Assembly (NCBI RefSeq): GCF_018614095.1
Contig: NZ_JAGGOY010000028.1
Coordinates: forward strand, 62,001-126,000
Direction of reading: 5' to 3'
Length of the DNA: 64,000 nucleotides
From: Streptomyces sp. ISL-87
GTDB taxonomy: Bacteria; Actinomycetota; Actinomycetes; Streptomycetales; Streptomycetaceae
The position numbers and the translations under genes were made by a program. Positions 43,349 to 52,469 of this stretch are shown here, piece by piece. The notes beneath the pieces are model-generated. The model was given only the letters and a program-made list of their open reading frames with translations. It had not been told where the DNA came from and did not search any database. The stretch's first letter is position 1. Each line of letters starts with the position of its first letter.

Positions 43349-44344
43349 ATGGGCTTATCCACCCTTGATCGTTTTGACTTGAACGCTACGGAGATCGATC
43401 AGCTCGAAGAGCTGGTAGGACGTCTGTGTGCCGAATACGACGAGGCGAACGGCATCGAATTCGTGCGACGGGCCGCGGAGCTCTCGGTGCAGCTGCCCGA
43501 GCGACTGGTGGGCTTCCTTGAGGGATTCCGTCGCGAGAGCCTGACGGCGGCTGTCGTCGTGTCCGGGTTCACGGTCAGTGACGAGGCGATCGGTACGACA
43601 CCGCCCCACTGGCGTGAACGCTCTCGGGCGACACCGAGGGAAGATGCGTACCTGACCCTGCTCACTTCGCGCCTCGGTGACCTGTTCTGCTGGAAGTCGC
43701 TGCAGGACGCACGCCTGCTCAACGACGTCGTGCCGATCGCGGGCGACGAGAGCAGCCAGACCGGTCACGGGAGCAGAGTCGAGTTCGACGTCCACTGCGA
43801 GGACGGCTTCAACGACTTCCGGTGCGACTTCCTGGGCCTCATGTGCTTCCGCAACCAGGAGCGCATCCCCACGACGGTCTCGCTGATGGACGACATTCGG
43901 CTCGGCGCGGCGGACGAGAAGGTCCTGCGCCAGGAGCGGTTCGTCCTCTCGCCCGACTCGGAGAACGTCAGGAACGCCTCCAGCCTCGGTCAGACCGGTC
44001 CGCGGCTAGTGTCCCTGTTGAACGGGGATGCCGACTCGCCCTACGTACGTGTCGACTGCCGCGAGTACATGAAGACCGTCGACGGCGACGACGAGGCGAA
44101 CCTCGCCATGACGAACCTGCTCGGCGAGTTCCGCCGGGTCCAGCAGGCGATCGACCTCGATCAGGGAGACGTCTGCCTGATCGACAACTTCCGCTGCGTA
44201 CACGGCCGGCAGCCGTTCCAGCCCAAGTACGACGGATTCGACCGCTGGTACCGCAAGGCGCTGGTCACGCGTGATCTGAGGAAGTCCCGCACGCTCCGCT
44301 CGTCGGCTGCCGGATACATCATCGATATGACGAGGTATGCGTAG
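43349..44344 (+). CDS. Fe(II)/2-oxoglutarate amino-acid hydroxylase (VioC/AsnO type)
   Basis: This is a 331-residue clavaminate-synthase-like oxygenase. The metal triad is visible: His149 and Glu151 in VEFDVHCEDGFNDF, and His285 in FRCVHGRQPFQPKYDG. The 2-oxoglutarate-binding Arg lies in FDRWYRKALVTRDL. This set is typical of VioC/AsnO-like enzymes that hydroxylate arginine, asparagine or similar free amino acids. It probably prepares a hydroxy-amino acid for one of the NRPS modules. ATG 43349 is chosen (ATG 43319 also in frame); codon 3 is TTA, so translation should depend on bldA tRNA. It is the first gene of the cluster. Confidence 0.88.
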   Translation: MGLSTLDRFDLNATEIDQLEELVGRLCAEYDEANGIEFVRRAAELSVQLPERLVGFLEGFRRESLTAAVVVSGFTVSDEAIGTTPPHWRERSRATPREDAYLTLLTSRLGDLFCWKSLQDARLLNDVVPIAGDESSQTGHGSRVEFDVHCEDGFNDFRCDFLGLMCFRNQERIPTTVSLMDDIRLGAADEKVLRQERFVLSPDSENVRNASSLGQTGPRLVSLLNGDADSPYVRVDCREYMKTVDGDDEANLAMTNLLGEFRRVQQAIDLDQGDVCLIDNFRCVHGRQPFQPKYDGFDRWYRKALVTRDLRKSRTLRSSAAGYIIDMTRYA

Positions 44345-44436
44345 TGGCATAGCCCACGCGTGCGACGGGACTCCGTCCCCGGCGCGCATGCCCCTGGGAC
44401 AGGACTCACCGAGCCGCATCGCACGCTGGAGGAAAC

Positions 44437-45330
44437 ATGGCTGAACTTCGAACCGGCGGAACGCACGTACTGCTAGTGACCCCGTTCCTGCCCAACCGCG
44501 AGCGGGATCGCGAGTCGCTCGCGTCGCTGATCGAGCACGTCCTCGACGCAGGCGCCGACGGTGTCATCGCGTTGGGGACGACCGGCGAATTCTTCACGAT
44601 GTCGGCGGCCGAGCGCGCCGACGCGATAGACGACGTCGTCGAACTGGTGCGCGGGCGGGTGGCGGTCACGATCGGTGTCGGATCCGACAGCACCGCCGAG
44701 GCGGTGAAGCTCGCCCGGCATGCGCAGTCCGCCGGCGCCGACTGCGTGATGGTGTTGCCGCCGTTCTACTTCGCGAAGTCCGCGGAAGCCCAACTGGCGC
44801 ACTTCGCCGCCATCGCGGAAGCCGTCGACATCCACGTGATGATCTACGACGGGGCCGACGGCATCGAGGTCGACGCGGCAACCATCGCCACCCTCGCGCA
44901 GGAACTGGACAACGTCAGGTACGTGAAGATGGCGCTCCCGGCGCCGCAGCGGATCGCGGCGCTGCGCCGCCTCGCGCCGCAGGTCACGGTGTTCGCCGGT
45001 GACGACGCGACGCTCGTTCCCGCGCTCCGTCTCGGTGCCGCCGGCAGTGCCATCGCCACCGGCAACTTCCTGCCCCGAGAAGTGATCACGATTCACACGG
45101 CGGCAAACTCCGGCGACTGGGAAAAGGCGTCCGAGGTGTTCGCGAGCAATCTGCTGCACGGCGTTGCCGCCACCGCGAACCCGAAAGTCCAGTTCATCGC
45201 CCGGATCAAGGAGGTGCTGGTGGCGCAAGGCGTCATCGCGCATGCGACCGTCCGGCCACCGCTCGCACAGCTGGGACCCCACGACAAGGCGGACCTGCTC
45301 GCCTCGGTCCGAGTAGCGGGGATCCTGTAG
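44437..45330 (+). CDS. DHDPS/N-acetylneuraminate lyase-type aldolase
   Basis: This is a 297-residue class I aldolase of the DapA/NanA superfamily. The pyruvate-binding GTTGEF motif is at residues 47-52, the catalytic Tyr137 in VMIYDGADG, and the Schiff-base Lys164 in VRYVKMALP. The usual Tyr-Asn-x-Pro is changed to Tyr-Asp-Gly-Ala, so the acceptor is unlikely to be the standard one. GGAGGAAAC precedes ATG 44437. In this context it probably forms or cleaves a carbon-carbon bond in a non-standard amino acid. Primary lysine biosynthesis is less likely. Confidence 0.85.
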   Translation: MAELRTGGTHVLLVTPFLPNRERDRESLASLIEHVLDAGADGVIALGTTGEFFTMSAAERADAIDDVVELVRGRVAVTIGVGSDSTAEAVKLARHAQSAGADCVMVLPPFYFAKSAEAQLAHFAAIAEAVDIHVMIYDGADGIEVDAATIATLAQELDNVRYVKMALPAPQRIAALRRLAPQVTVFAGDDATLVPALRLGAAGSAIATGNFLPREVITIHTAANSGDWEKASEVFASNLLHGVAATANPKVQFIARIKEVLVAQGVIAHATVRPPLAQLGPHDKADLLASVRVAGIL

Positions 45331-45334
45331 CCGA

Positions 45335-46039
45335 ATGCGGAATGTGACAACGGAGACGACATCGTTGCGTAAGTTAGTGATATTCGATCTGGACGGCACT
45401 CTGATCGATTCGCGGCGCGTCATGACGAGTTCATTCCGTCTTGCGTACGCGCAAACCGTCGGACCGGGCGAGGCGCCGGTCGGGGAATTCCTCAAGCGGC
45501 TGGGGCAACCGTTCCCGGACATCCTCAACGAGCTCGGACTACCCGGCGAGATGTACGAGGTCTTCCGCCAACTGTCCTCGGCGCGCGTGGCTGACGTCGT
45601 CACCATTCCCGAGGCGATCGAGGCATGCCACCGGTTACGGGCCATTGGTGTCGACTCGGCCGTGATCACGGGCAAGGACCGGCGCCGTACCGAGGAGATC
45701 CTGGCCCACCTCGCGATAGGCGACCTGTTCTCAGGTCTCGTAGCCGGCGACGACGACATGCCGGGCAAGCCGGCGCCCGACGGCGTCCTGGCACTGTGTG
45801 AGCGTCAAGGCGTGGCCCCCGGCCAGACCGTCGTCGTGGGAGACTCGTGGGTCGACATCGCCGCCGGTTTCGCCGCCGGTGCCCGCACCGTGGCGTGCGG
45901 TTGGGGGATGGGAACCAAGGCCGAACTGCGCGGGGCCCAACCGGACGTGTACATCGCGCATCCGACGGAACTCTTCGGGTGTCTGCACGGCATGTTGGCG
46001 CAGCGCAACGTACCGACCACAAGTGACTTCGCGTCGTGA
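45335..46039 (+). CDS. HAD-superfamily phosphatase
   Basis: This is a 234-residue HAD hydrolase of the phosphoglycolate phosphatase type. Motif I is VIFDLDGTLIDS, motif II is VITGKD, the Lys is in GKPAPDGVLAL and motif IV is VVVGDSWVDI. It would remove phosphate from a small precursor, perhaps an aldehyde or amino-acid building block. The start at 45335 is 5 bases after the aldolase gene; TTG 45365 with GGAG upstream is an alternative. It contains TTA codons at 45374 and 45635. Its stop overlaps the NRPS start (GTGA). Confidence 0.85.
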   Translation: MRNVTTETTSLRKLVIFDLDGTLIDSRRVMTSSFRLAYAQTVGPGEAPVGEFLKRLGQPFPDILNELGLPGEMYEVFRQLSSARVADVVTIPEAIEACHRLRAIGVDSAVITGKDRRRTEEILAHLAIGDLFSGLVAGDDDMPGKPAPDGVLALCERQGVAPGQTVVVGDSWVDIAAGFAAGARTVACGWGMGTKAELRGAQPDVYIAHPTELFGCLHGMLAQRNVPTTSDFAS

Positions 46040-49000
46040 GGCCAACGTCTCCTTCCGGCGAAGTGCCCTCGGCCGCCGGACCCCACCACGAGGCGAGCGC
46101 GCTGATCGATGTCGCGCCGGCAGGTGTCGCGGAACCACGGCTCTCCCTGACCCCTGTACAGCACGGCGTCCTGTTCGACACGGCCCGCGACCCGGATGCG
46201 GGCCTGGGCGTCGTCCAACACGTGTTCCGGGTCACCGGCGCGCTCGACCGTGATGCGCTCGGCGCTGCCTGGCAGGCATTGGTCGACGAGCACGAGGTCC
46301 TCCGCAGCGAGTTCGGCTGGGACGAGTCCGGCAAGCCCTACCGGACGATCCGGGCCGAGGTGATCGCCCGGCTGGAGTGGTACGACTGGCCGCAGGCAAT
46401 CGAGGTCGAGGCAGAGCTGGAACGCACTCTCCAGCACCACCGGGAGGCCGGCGCCGGTCTCGACACCGCTCCCGGGGCGCGCCTGTTCGCCGCCCGCCTC
46501 GGCTCCGAGAGCCACCTGCTGGTCTGGACCTCGTCACAGGCCCATCTCGACGGCCGCAGCCGCGGCCTGCTGGTGGCGCGGCTGCTCGCCGGATACGCGG
46601 CCCGGACCCTCGCCGAACCGCCTGCCGCGGCATCGGAGGCGGTCCCAGCACAACCCCGGCAGCGCGTGGGCGGACAACTCGCCGACGACGGGTTCTGGCG
46701 AGAGCAGTTGGCGCAATCGGACGAGACGAACCCGTTTCCGACCATCACCGAACCGCACGGGGCTCGTTCCGCGGAAACAGCGGAGAGTGCCGGTATCGCC
46801 GAGCACGCCGTCGCGCTGGGCGCGGCCGAGATCGCCGCATTGGAGACCTTGGGCCGAGTACACGGCAGCCACGCCGTCGTCCACGCGGTGTGGGCCTTCG
46901 TGCTGAGCCGCTACACCCGCAGCCGGACCGTCCTGTTCGGATCCACCCGCCCGAACGGCGCCGCCGAAGGCGTCGCGGCGGGCATGGCACTGGCCACGCT
47001 TCCAGCGCTCCTTCAGGTCGAGCCGGACGACACGGTCATCGGCTTGGTGACCCGCGCCGCGGAGCACCTTCGCACGATCGACGAGCACGGCATGACACCG
47101 CTTTCCACGGTGCAGGCACTCGTCGGACGCCCCGGCGTCCCGCTGTTCGACACGGTTGTGGTGTGCGACAGCGGAACTGCCGCACGCACGGCCGTCGCCG
47201 GCATCGAGGTCGTACTGCACAGCACCTCGCGGCGCATCGGGTTCCCGGTCGTGCTCACCTTCGACGACGCCGCGTCGCCGGTCGTCCACGTCGAGTACGA
47301 CCTCAGCCGACTCGACGGCGCGGCCGCGGCAGACCTGGCCACGGCCTTCTGTACGGTGCTGCGCGCGTTCGCACTGGATTCGGCCGCGCGCCTCCACACC
47401 ATCGGTCTGCTCGACCCGTCGGCGAGTCAGGAACTCGTCGAGGGCACTAATCCGCCGCCCATCCCGCCGTGCGAGACGACCGTGGTGGCGACGTTCCTGT
47501 CCGAGGCAGCGCGTCGGCAGGCACACACTGCGATCGTGTGTGGCGACGAACGCGTCGGGTATGCCGATCTCGCCGCGCAGGTGGAGGCGCTCGCGCGCCG
47601 GCTGGTCGCAGCCGGGGTCGGTCCTGAGACCGTCGTCGGCGTCTTTCTCGAACGCAGCCCCCGGCTCGTCGTCGGACTGCTGGCCGTGTTGCGTGCGGGC
47701 GGGGCCTTCCTGCCGCTGGACCCGGTACTCCCCGATCGCCGGACCGCATTCGCTCTGCGCGATTCAGGCGCCCGCGTCCTGCTCACCGAGGACCTGCTCG
47801 CCGCTCGCGGCGCCGCGCTGGTGCCCCCGAGACGCGGCATGCGGACGGTCAACCTGGATATCAGCGAAGGCGATTGGGCGACGCTCGCGTATACCTCGGC
47901 CGTCGCCCCGATGCCGGACGCGGCCGATCTGGCGTACGTGACTTACACGTCGGGGTCGACGGGGGTGCCCAAAGGCGTCGCGATCGATCACCGCTCGCTG
48001 GCGACCAACACGCGCAGTGTCGCGCAGTCCTACGCGATCGGCTCCGACGACGTCGTCGCCCAGTTCTCCTCGGTCAACTTCGACGCCGCGCTGGAACAGA
48101 TGTTGCTGCCGCTGACGACCGGGGCAACCCTCCTGCTGCGCGGACCCGACCTGTGGGACCCCGTCGAGCTGCTCGGCATCCTGCAGACCGAGGGCGTCAC
48201 AGTTCTGGAACTCACCCCTCAGTACGGCTACGAGCTCGCACTGTCGCTCTCGCGCGAAGTCTCGCTCGCACCGGACAAGCTGCGGCTGCTGATCCTCGGC
48301 GGCGAGGCCGTCGCCACGGCCGAGCTCGCGCGCTGGCGACAACTCGTACCCGATCTGCGTCTGGTGGTCGGTTACGGGCCGACCGAGGTCACGATCACGA
48401 CCAGCGGGTGGACCTATGAGCCCGCGCAATGGGCAGGGGAGGTGGCGCTGCTCGGTCGATTGCTCGCGCATCTGCGTGCGTACGTGGTGGACGAGGAGCT
48501 GCATCCCGTTCCGCTTCGCGTGCCCGGCGAGATCTGCCTCGGCGGGATCGGTGTGGCCCGCGGCTATGCCGGGCAGCCGGGCATGACCGCCGCGAGCTTC
48601 GTTCCCGATCCCTTCGTGGATTCGCCGGGCGTCCGCATGTACCGCAGCGGCGACATCGGCGCATGGCGCCCGGACGGCAACCTTGTCTTCACCGGCCGCG
48701 CGGACGAACAGGTCAAGATCCGTGGCACCCGCGTCGAGCCGGGTGAGACCGCTGCGGCACTGCGCCGCCAAACCGGCGTCGCCGCTGCCGCAGTGCTCGT
48801 CGTCCCGGGTAGGGACACGCGCGAGCCGTCCCGGCTGGTCGGCTACGTCACACCGGCTGATCCGGCTGCACCACCGGACCCCGAGAAGCTGCGGGTCGAG
48901 CTGACCGCCGAGCTGTCCGCGGCTGCCGTCCCGTCGAGCATCGTCGTGCTGCCCGCGCTGCCGCTCACAGCCAACGGAAAGCTCGACCGCGCTGCGCTGC

Positions 49001-49278
49001 CGCTGCCGATGGCCCAACCGTCGTCCGCTCGCCCCGCGTCGGCCGGATCGGCTTTCGAGCGCTTACTGCGCGAGGTCTGGGCGGCGGTGCTCGGCGTGCC
49101 GGAGGTCGGGCCCGATGACGACTTCTTCGCCCTCGGCGGGAACTCGCTGGCGATGCTGCAGGTCTCGGCGCGGGTCAAGCAGCGCGCCGGGTACGAGATA
49201 CCGTTGCGCCAGTTCTTCCGGCACACCACGGTGTCGTCCCTGGCCCAGGCACTCGACGGTGGGCACGGGCGCAAATGA
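46036..49278 (+). CDS. NRPS module 1: C(degenerate)-A-T
   Basis: This is a 1080-residue non-ribosomal peptide synthetase. The condensation domain (about 35-455) lacks the catalytic HHxxxDG: the site reads S167-Q168-A-H-L-D172-G173, so both histidines are replaced and it probably does not condense. The adenylation domain (about 475-980) has YTSGSTGVPKG and core motifs to ANGKLDR. I read the specificity positions as D-A-E-E-I-G-G-I-T-K, recalling basic-residue pockets such as lysine. The carrier domain (about 1000-1075) has FFALGGNSLAM. This is likely the starter module. A TTA codon occurs at 49063. GTG start and ATGA end overlap both neighbours. Confidence 0.92.
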   Translation: MRPTSPSGEVPSAAGPHHEASALIDVAPAGVAEPRLSLTPVQHGVLFDTARDPDAGLGVVQHVFRVTGALDRDALGAAWQALVDEHEVLRSEFGWDESGKPYRTIRAEVIARLEWYDWPQAIEVEAELERTLQHHREAGAGLDTAPGARLFAARLGSESHLLVWTSSQAHLDGRSRGLLVARLLAGYAARTLAEPPAAASEAVPAQPRQRVGGQLADDGFWREQLAQSDETNPFPTITEPHGARSAETAESAGIAEHAVALGAAEIAALETLGRVHGSHAVVHAVWAFVLSRYTRSRTVLFGSTRPNGAAEGVAAGMALATLPALLQVEPDDTVIGLVTRAAEHLRTIDEHGMTPLSTVQALVGRPGVPLFDTVVVCDSGTAARTAVAGIEVVLHSTSRRIGFPVVLTFDDAASPVVHVEYDLSRLDGAAAADLATAFCTVLRAFALDSAARLHTIGLLDPSASQELVEGTNPPPIPPCETTVVATFLSEAARRQAHTAIVCGDERVGYADLAAQVEALARRLVAAGVGPETVVGVFLERSPRLVVGLLAVLRAGGAFLPLDPVLPDRRTAFALRDSGARVLLTEDLLAARGAALVPPRRGMRTVNLDISEGDWATLAYTSAVAPMPDAADLAYVTYTSGSTGVPKGVAIDHRSLATNTRSVAQSYAIGSDDVVAQFSSVNFDAALEQMLLPLTTGATLLLRGPDLWDPVELLGILQTEGVTVLELTPQYGYELALSLSREVSLAPDKLRLLILGGEAVATAELARWRQLVPDLRLVVGYGPTEVTITTSGWTYEPAQWAGEVALLGRLLAHLRAYVVDEELHPVPLRVPGEICLGGIGVARGYAGQPGMTAASFVPDPFVDSPGVRMYRSGDIGAWRPDGNLVFTGRADEQVKIRGTRVEPGETAAALRRQTGVAAAAVLVVPGRDTREPSRLVGYVTPADPAAPPDPEKLRVELTAELSAAAVPSSIVVLPALPLTANGKLDRAALPLPMAQPSSARPASAGSAFERLLREVWAAVLGVPEVGPDDDFFALGGNSLAMLQVSARVKQRAGYEIPLRQFFRHTTVSSLAQALDGGHGRK

Positions 49279-52200
49279 CCGAATCATTGGCGCCGAATGC
49301 CCTGCCGCGCGTCGGCGCAGAGTACGACGACTTCCCTGCCTCGCCGGCTCAGGCACGGCTGTGGGCGCTGCAGCGGTTCTTCCCGCAGATGGCGGTCTAC
49401 AACTTCTCCATCGTGCTGCGATTCGACGACGACCTCGATGTGCCGGCGCTCCAACAGGCCGTGGACGCGTTGATCGAGCGGCACGAGTCGCTGCGGACGG
49501 TGTTCGTCTCGGCCGGCGGACTGGTGCAGCGGGTCCGACGCCCCGGGTCGGCGCGAACGCGGTGCGCGGTCGAGGTCGTGGACGTGAAACCGGACGAGTC
49601 CGGAGAAGTGCTGCAGTCGGTGCTGGACGCCGCCGATGCGGTGTGCCGCAGGCAGTTCGATCTCGGGGACGGTCCGCTCGTGCGTGCGGCGGTGCTGCGC
49701 GCATCCGGCATCAACGTGCTCGCGCTGATCGTCCACCACAGTGTCATCGACGGCTGGTCGGGGCCGATCGTGATCGACGAGCTCGCGGCGTTCTACCGCG
49801 CGGCGTTGACCGGCGAGCCGGTGAGTCTCGATCCGCTTCCCGTGCAGGCGGCCGACATCGCGATGTGGGAGCACGGCCGGCTCGACGCGGCACGCCGCTC
49901 CCGGCTCGTCGGCTTCTGGCGGCAGCGGCTCGCGGGGCTGCCGGGGCTGAACCTGGTCAGCGACCGGCCGCGGCCGGCGACTTCGGCCTTCACCGGCACG
50001 CGGCACACCGCGACGGTGCCCGCGGCGACGGTGCGCGCCCTGCACGCTCTGTGCCAGGAGCACCACGTCACCACCTACATGGCGTTGCTCGCCGCCACGT
50101 CGGTCGTGGTGGGCCGCTGGGCGCGCCAGGACGACGTGCCCTTGCTGGCGCAGGTCGCTCAGCGCCCGCTGCCGGCGGCGCAGTCGGTGGTCGGCTTCTT
50201 CGTCAACGGTGTCGTCGTCCGCACCGGTCTGGACGGGCAGCCCACCTTCCGCGAGCTGCTCGACCGGGTGTGTGACGAGTTCCTCGACGCGCTCGAACAT
50301 GCGGACCTGCCCTTCGACGAGGTCGTACAGGCGCTGAATCCGCAGCGCGAGATGAACCGGAACCCGTTGGCACAGGTCGCGGTGAGCTTGGAGCGGGCGG
50401 ACCGCCCGGCCGAGTTCGCCGGATTGCGGGCGACACCGGTCGACGTACACCTGGGCACCTCGGTGGATCTCGACATCCTGTTCGAGGAGAACGGTGCCGA
50501 CAGCCTGAGCGTGACGGTGCTGGCCGACAGCGAACTGTTCGACGCGCAGACCGCCGCCGAGCTAACGGCTTCCTTGACCACCGCGCTGACCGGACTCGTC
50601 GAGCAGCCGGACCGCCCGGCGCTCGACGTCGAGCTCGTCGACCCCGCCCGGGCCACCCTCGCCGCCGATGAGACGAGCAGCGACTACCCGTACTCGTCCG
50701 TGCAGGCGTTGTTCGAGCAGCAGGTCGCACGTACGCCCGAGGCGCCCGCGGTGTACCACCCGGACGGCGTCATGACGTACGGCGAGCTCAACGCACAGGT
50801 CAACCGGCTGAGCCGAACTCTGCGTGCCCACGGCATCGAGCTCGAGACCCCGGTCGGCTTGTGCATGCAACGCTCGCTCGACCGCATCGTCGCGGTGCTG
50901 GCGATCCTCAAGGCCGGCGGTTGCTACGTGCCGATGCCGGCGGGCGACCCGGCCGAGCGGCTGCGCGTGCTGGTCGCCGACAGCGGTGTCGAACTGGTGC
51001 TCACCGACGACACGAGCGCCGCGGCGTTCGAGTGGTGCGACCGGGCGGTCCCGTGGGCGGACCTGACCGAGCGGGCCGGGCACGACGTGGCCGACCCCGA
51101 ACCGCTGGCCGGCGGCGCCAGCCTCGCGCACATCATCTACACGTCCGGCTCGACGGGTCGGCCGAACGCCGTTGCGGTCGCCCAGCACTCGCTGGCGCGT
51201 CTGGTCCGTGGTTCGCTCTACCACGAGTTCGGACCGGCGGACGTGTGCCTGGAGCTGTCGCCGCTGACCTTCGACGCGTCACTCGTCGAGCTGTGGGGTC
51301 CGCTGCTCAACGGCGGCGCGATCGCCGTCGTGCCGGAGGACAACGGCCGCCTGGGCCTGCTCGACCAGCTGCGCGCCGGACTGCACGCCTATCCGGTCAC
51401 CATGGTCCAGCTGATCTCGCCGCAGCTGGGGCTCGTCGTAGAGAACGCGCCGGAACTGCTGAGCCGGCTCGACACCGTGTTCGTCGGCGGTGACGTCCTG
51501 TCGCCGCAGACAGCGGCCCGGGCCCGTGCGCTGCAGGGCGGCAACGCGACCCTGCTCCACATGTACGGGCCGACCGAGAGCACGCTGTTCGCCACCTACG
51601 AGGAGATTCGCGAGGTCTCCGCCCCGCACGGGCGGCTGCCCATCGGCCGCCCGATCGGCAACACCACCGCCTACGTCGTCGACGAGGGCGGCAATCTGGT
51701 ACCGCCGTGCGCGCCGGGCGAGTTGCTACTCGGGGGCGCCGGCCTGGCGCGCGGCTACGCGGGGCAGCCGGCACTCACCGCGAAACGCTTCGTGCCCGAC
51801 CCGTTCTCCGGCTCGCCCGGTGCGCGGCTGTACCGCACCGGCGACCTCGTACGACGCCTGCCGGACGGGCGGATCGAGTTCCTCGGCCGGGTAGACCACC
51901 AGGTGAAGGTCCGAGGGCACCGGATCGAGACCGGAGAAGTGGCCACAGCCCTGCGCTCACATCCGCAGGTCGCCGACGCCGTCGTGGTCGTGCGTGCGGA
52001 TCTGCCGGGCGGACCGGACCTCGTCGCCTACGTGGTCGCAGAGCCGGCCGGTGCTGCGACCACCGAGCAGTTGCGGGCACATCTGCGCCAGATCCTGCCG
52101 CAGTACATGATCCCGGCCGCCTTCGTCCCGCTTCCCGCCCTGCCGCTCACGCGGCATGCCAAGCTCGATCTCGCCGCCCTGCCCGCGGTCGTCCCCGCCG

Positions 52201-52469
52201 CCGCCTCCGCCGAGGCGCCGCGCTCGGACACCGAACGCGAGGTCGCCTCGCTGTGGCACCGCCTGCTCGGCGTCGAGGAGCTCGATCGGTCGCGGACGTT
52301 CTTCGACTCCGGCGGCAATTCGCTGCTGCTCATCCAGCTCGCGGAAGCGATTGCCGCACGGTACCCGGAGTGTGGGCTCAAGATCGGCGACCTGTTCGAG
52401 TACACGACAATTGCCCGTCTCGGCAAGGTCCTGGACGAACGACGAGAAGCAGGGAGGCGGTCCCAGTGA
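49275..52469 (+). CDS. NRPS module 2: C-A-T
   Basis: This is a 1064-residue synthetase. The condensation domain (about 15-445) has an intact H154-H155-S-V-I-D159-G160 motif. The adenylation domain (about 465-965) has YTSGSTGRPNAV, where the usual Lys-Gly of motif A3 is Asn-Ala. It then has MYGPTEST and a C-terminal HAKLDL with the A10 lysine. The specificity positions read D-A-V-Q-F-G-M-L-F-K, a code I cannot assign. The carrier domain (about 985-1055) has FFDSGGNSLLLI. It should add the second residue to the first and pass the dipeptide to the polyketide synthase. Confidence 0.92.
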   Translation: MTESLAPNALPRVGAEYDDFPASPAQARLWALQRFFPQMAVYNFSIVLRFDDDLDVPALQQAVDALIERHESLRTVFVSAGGLVQRVRRPGSARTRCAVEVVDVKPDESGEVLQSVLDAADAVCRRQFDLGDGPLVRAAVLRASGINVLALIVHHSVIDGWSGPIVIDELAAFYRAALTGEPVSLDPLPVQAADIAMWEHGRLDAARRSRLVGFWRQRLAGLPGLNLVSDRPRPATSAFTGTRHTATVPAATVRALHALCQEHHVTTYMALLAATSVVVGRWARQDDVPLLAQVAQRPLPAAQSVVGFFVNGVVVRTGLDGQPTFRELLDRVCDEFLDALEHADLPFDEVVQALNPQREMNRNPLAQVAVSLERADRPAEFAGLRATPVDVHLGTSVDLDILFEENGADSLSVTVLADSELFDAQTAAELTASLTTALTGLVEQPDRPALDVELVDPARATLAADETSSDYPYSSVQALFEQQVARTPEAPAVYHPDGVMTYGELNAQVNRLSRTLRAHGIELETPVGLCMQRSLDRIVAVLAILKAGGCYVPMPAGDPAERLRVLVADSGVELVLTDDTSAAAFEWCDRAVPWADLTERAGHDVADPEPLAGGASLAHIIYTSGSTGRPNAVAVAQHSLARLVRGSLYHEFGPADVCLELSPLTFDASLVELWGPLLNGGAIAVVPEDNGRLGLLDQLRAGLHAYPVTMVQLISPQLGLVVENAPELLSRLDTVFVGGDVLSPQTAARARALQGGNATLLHMYGPTESTLFATYEEIREVSAPHGRLPIGRPIGNTTAYVVDEGGNLVPPCAPGELLLGGAGLARGYAGQPALTAKRFVPDPFSGSPGARLYRTGDLVRRLPDGRIEFLGRVDHQVKVRGHRIETGEVATALRSHPQVADAVVVVRADLPGGPDLVAYVVAEPAGAATTEQLRAHLRQILPQYMIPAAFVPLPALPLTRHAKLDLAALPAVVPAAASAEAPRSDTEREVASLWHRLLGVEELDRSRTFFDSGGNSLLLIQLAEAIAARYPECGLKIGDLFEYTTIARLGKVLDERREAGRRSQ

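Noticed and set aside
46534..47526. Long minus-strand frames opposite NRPS and PKS genes
   Set aside because: They mirror the codon bias of the well-supported plus-strand domains and contain no independent motifs.
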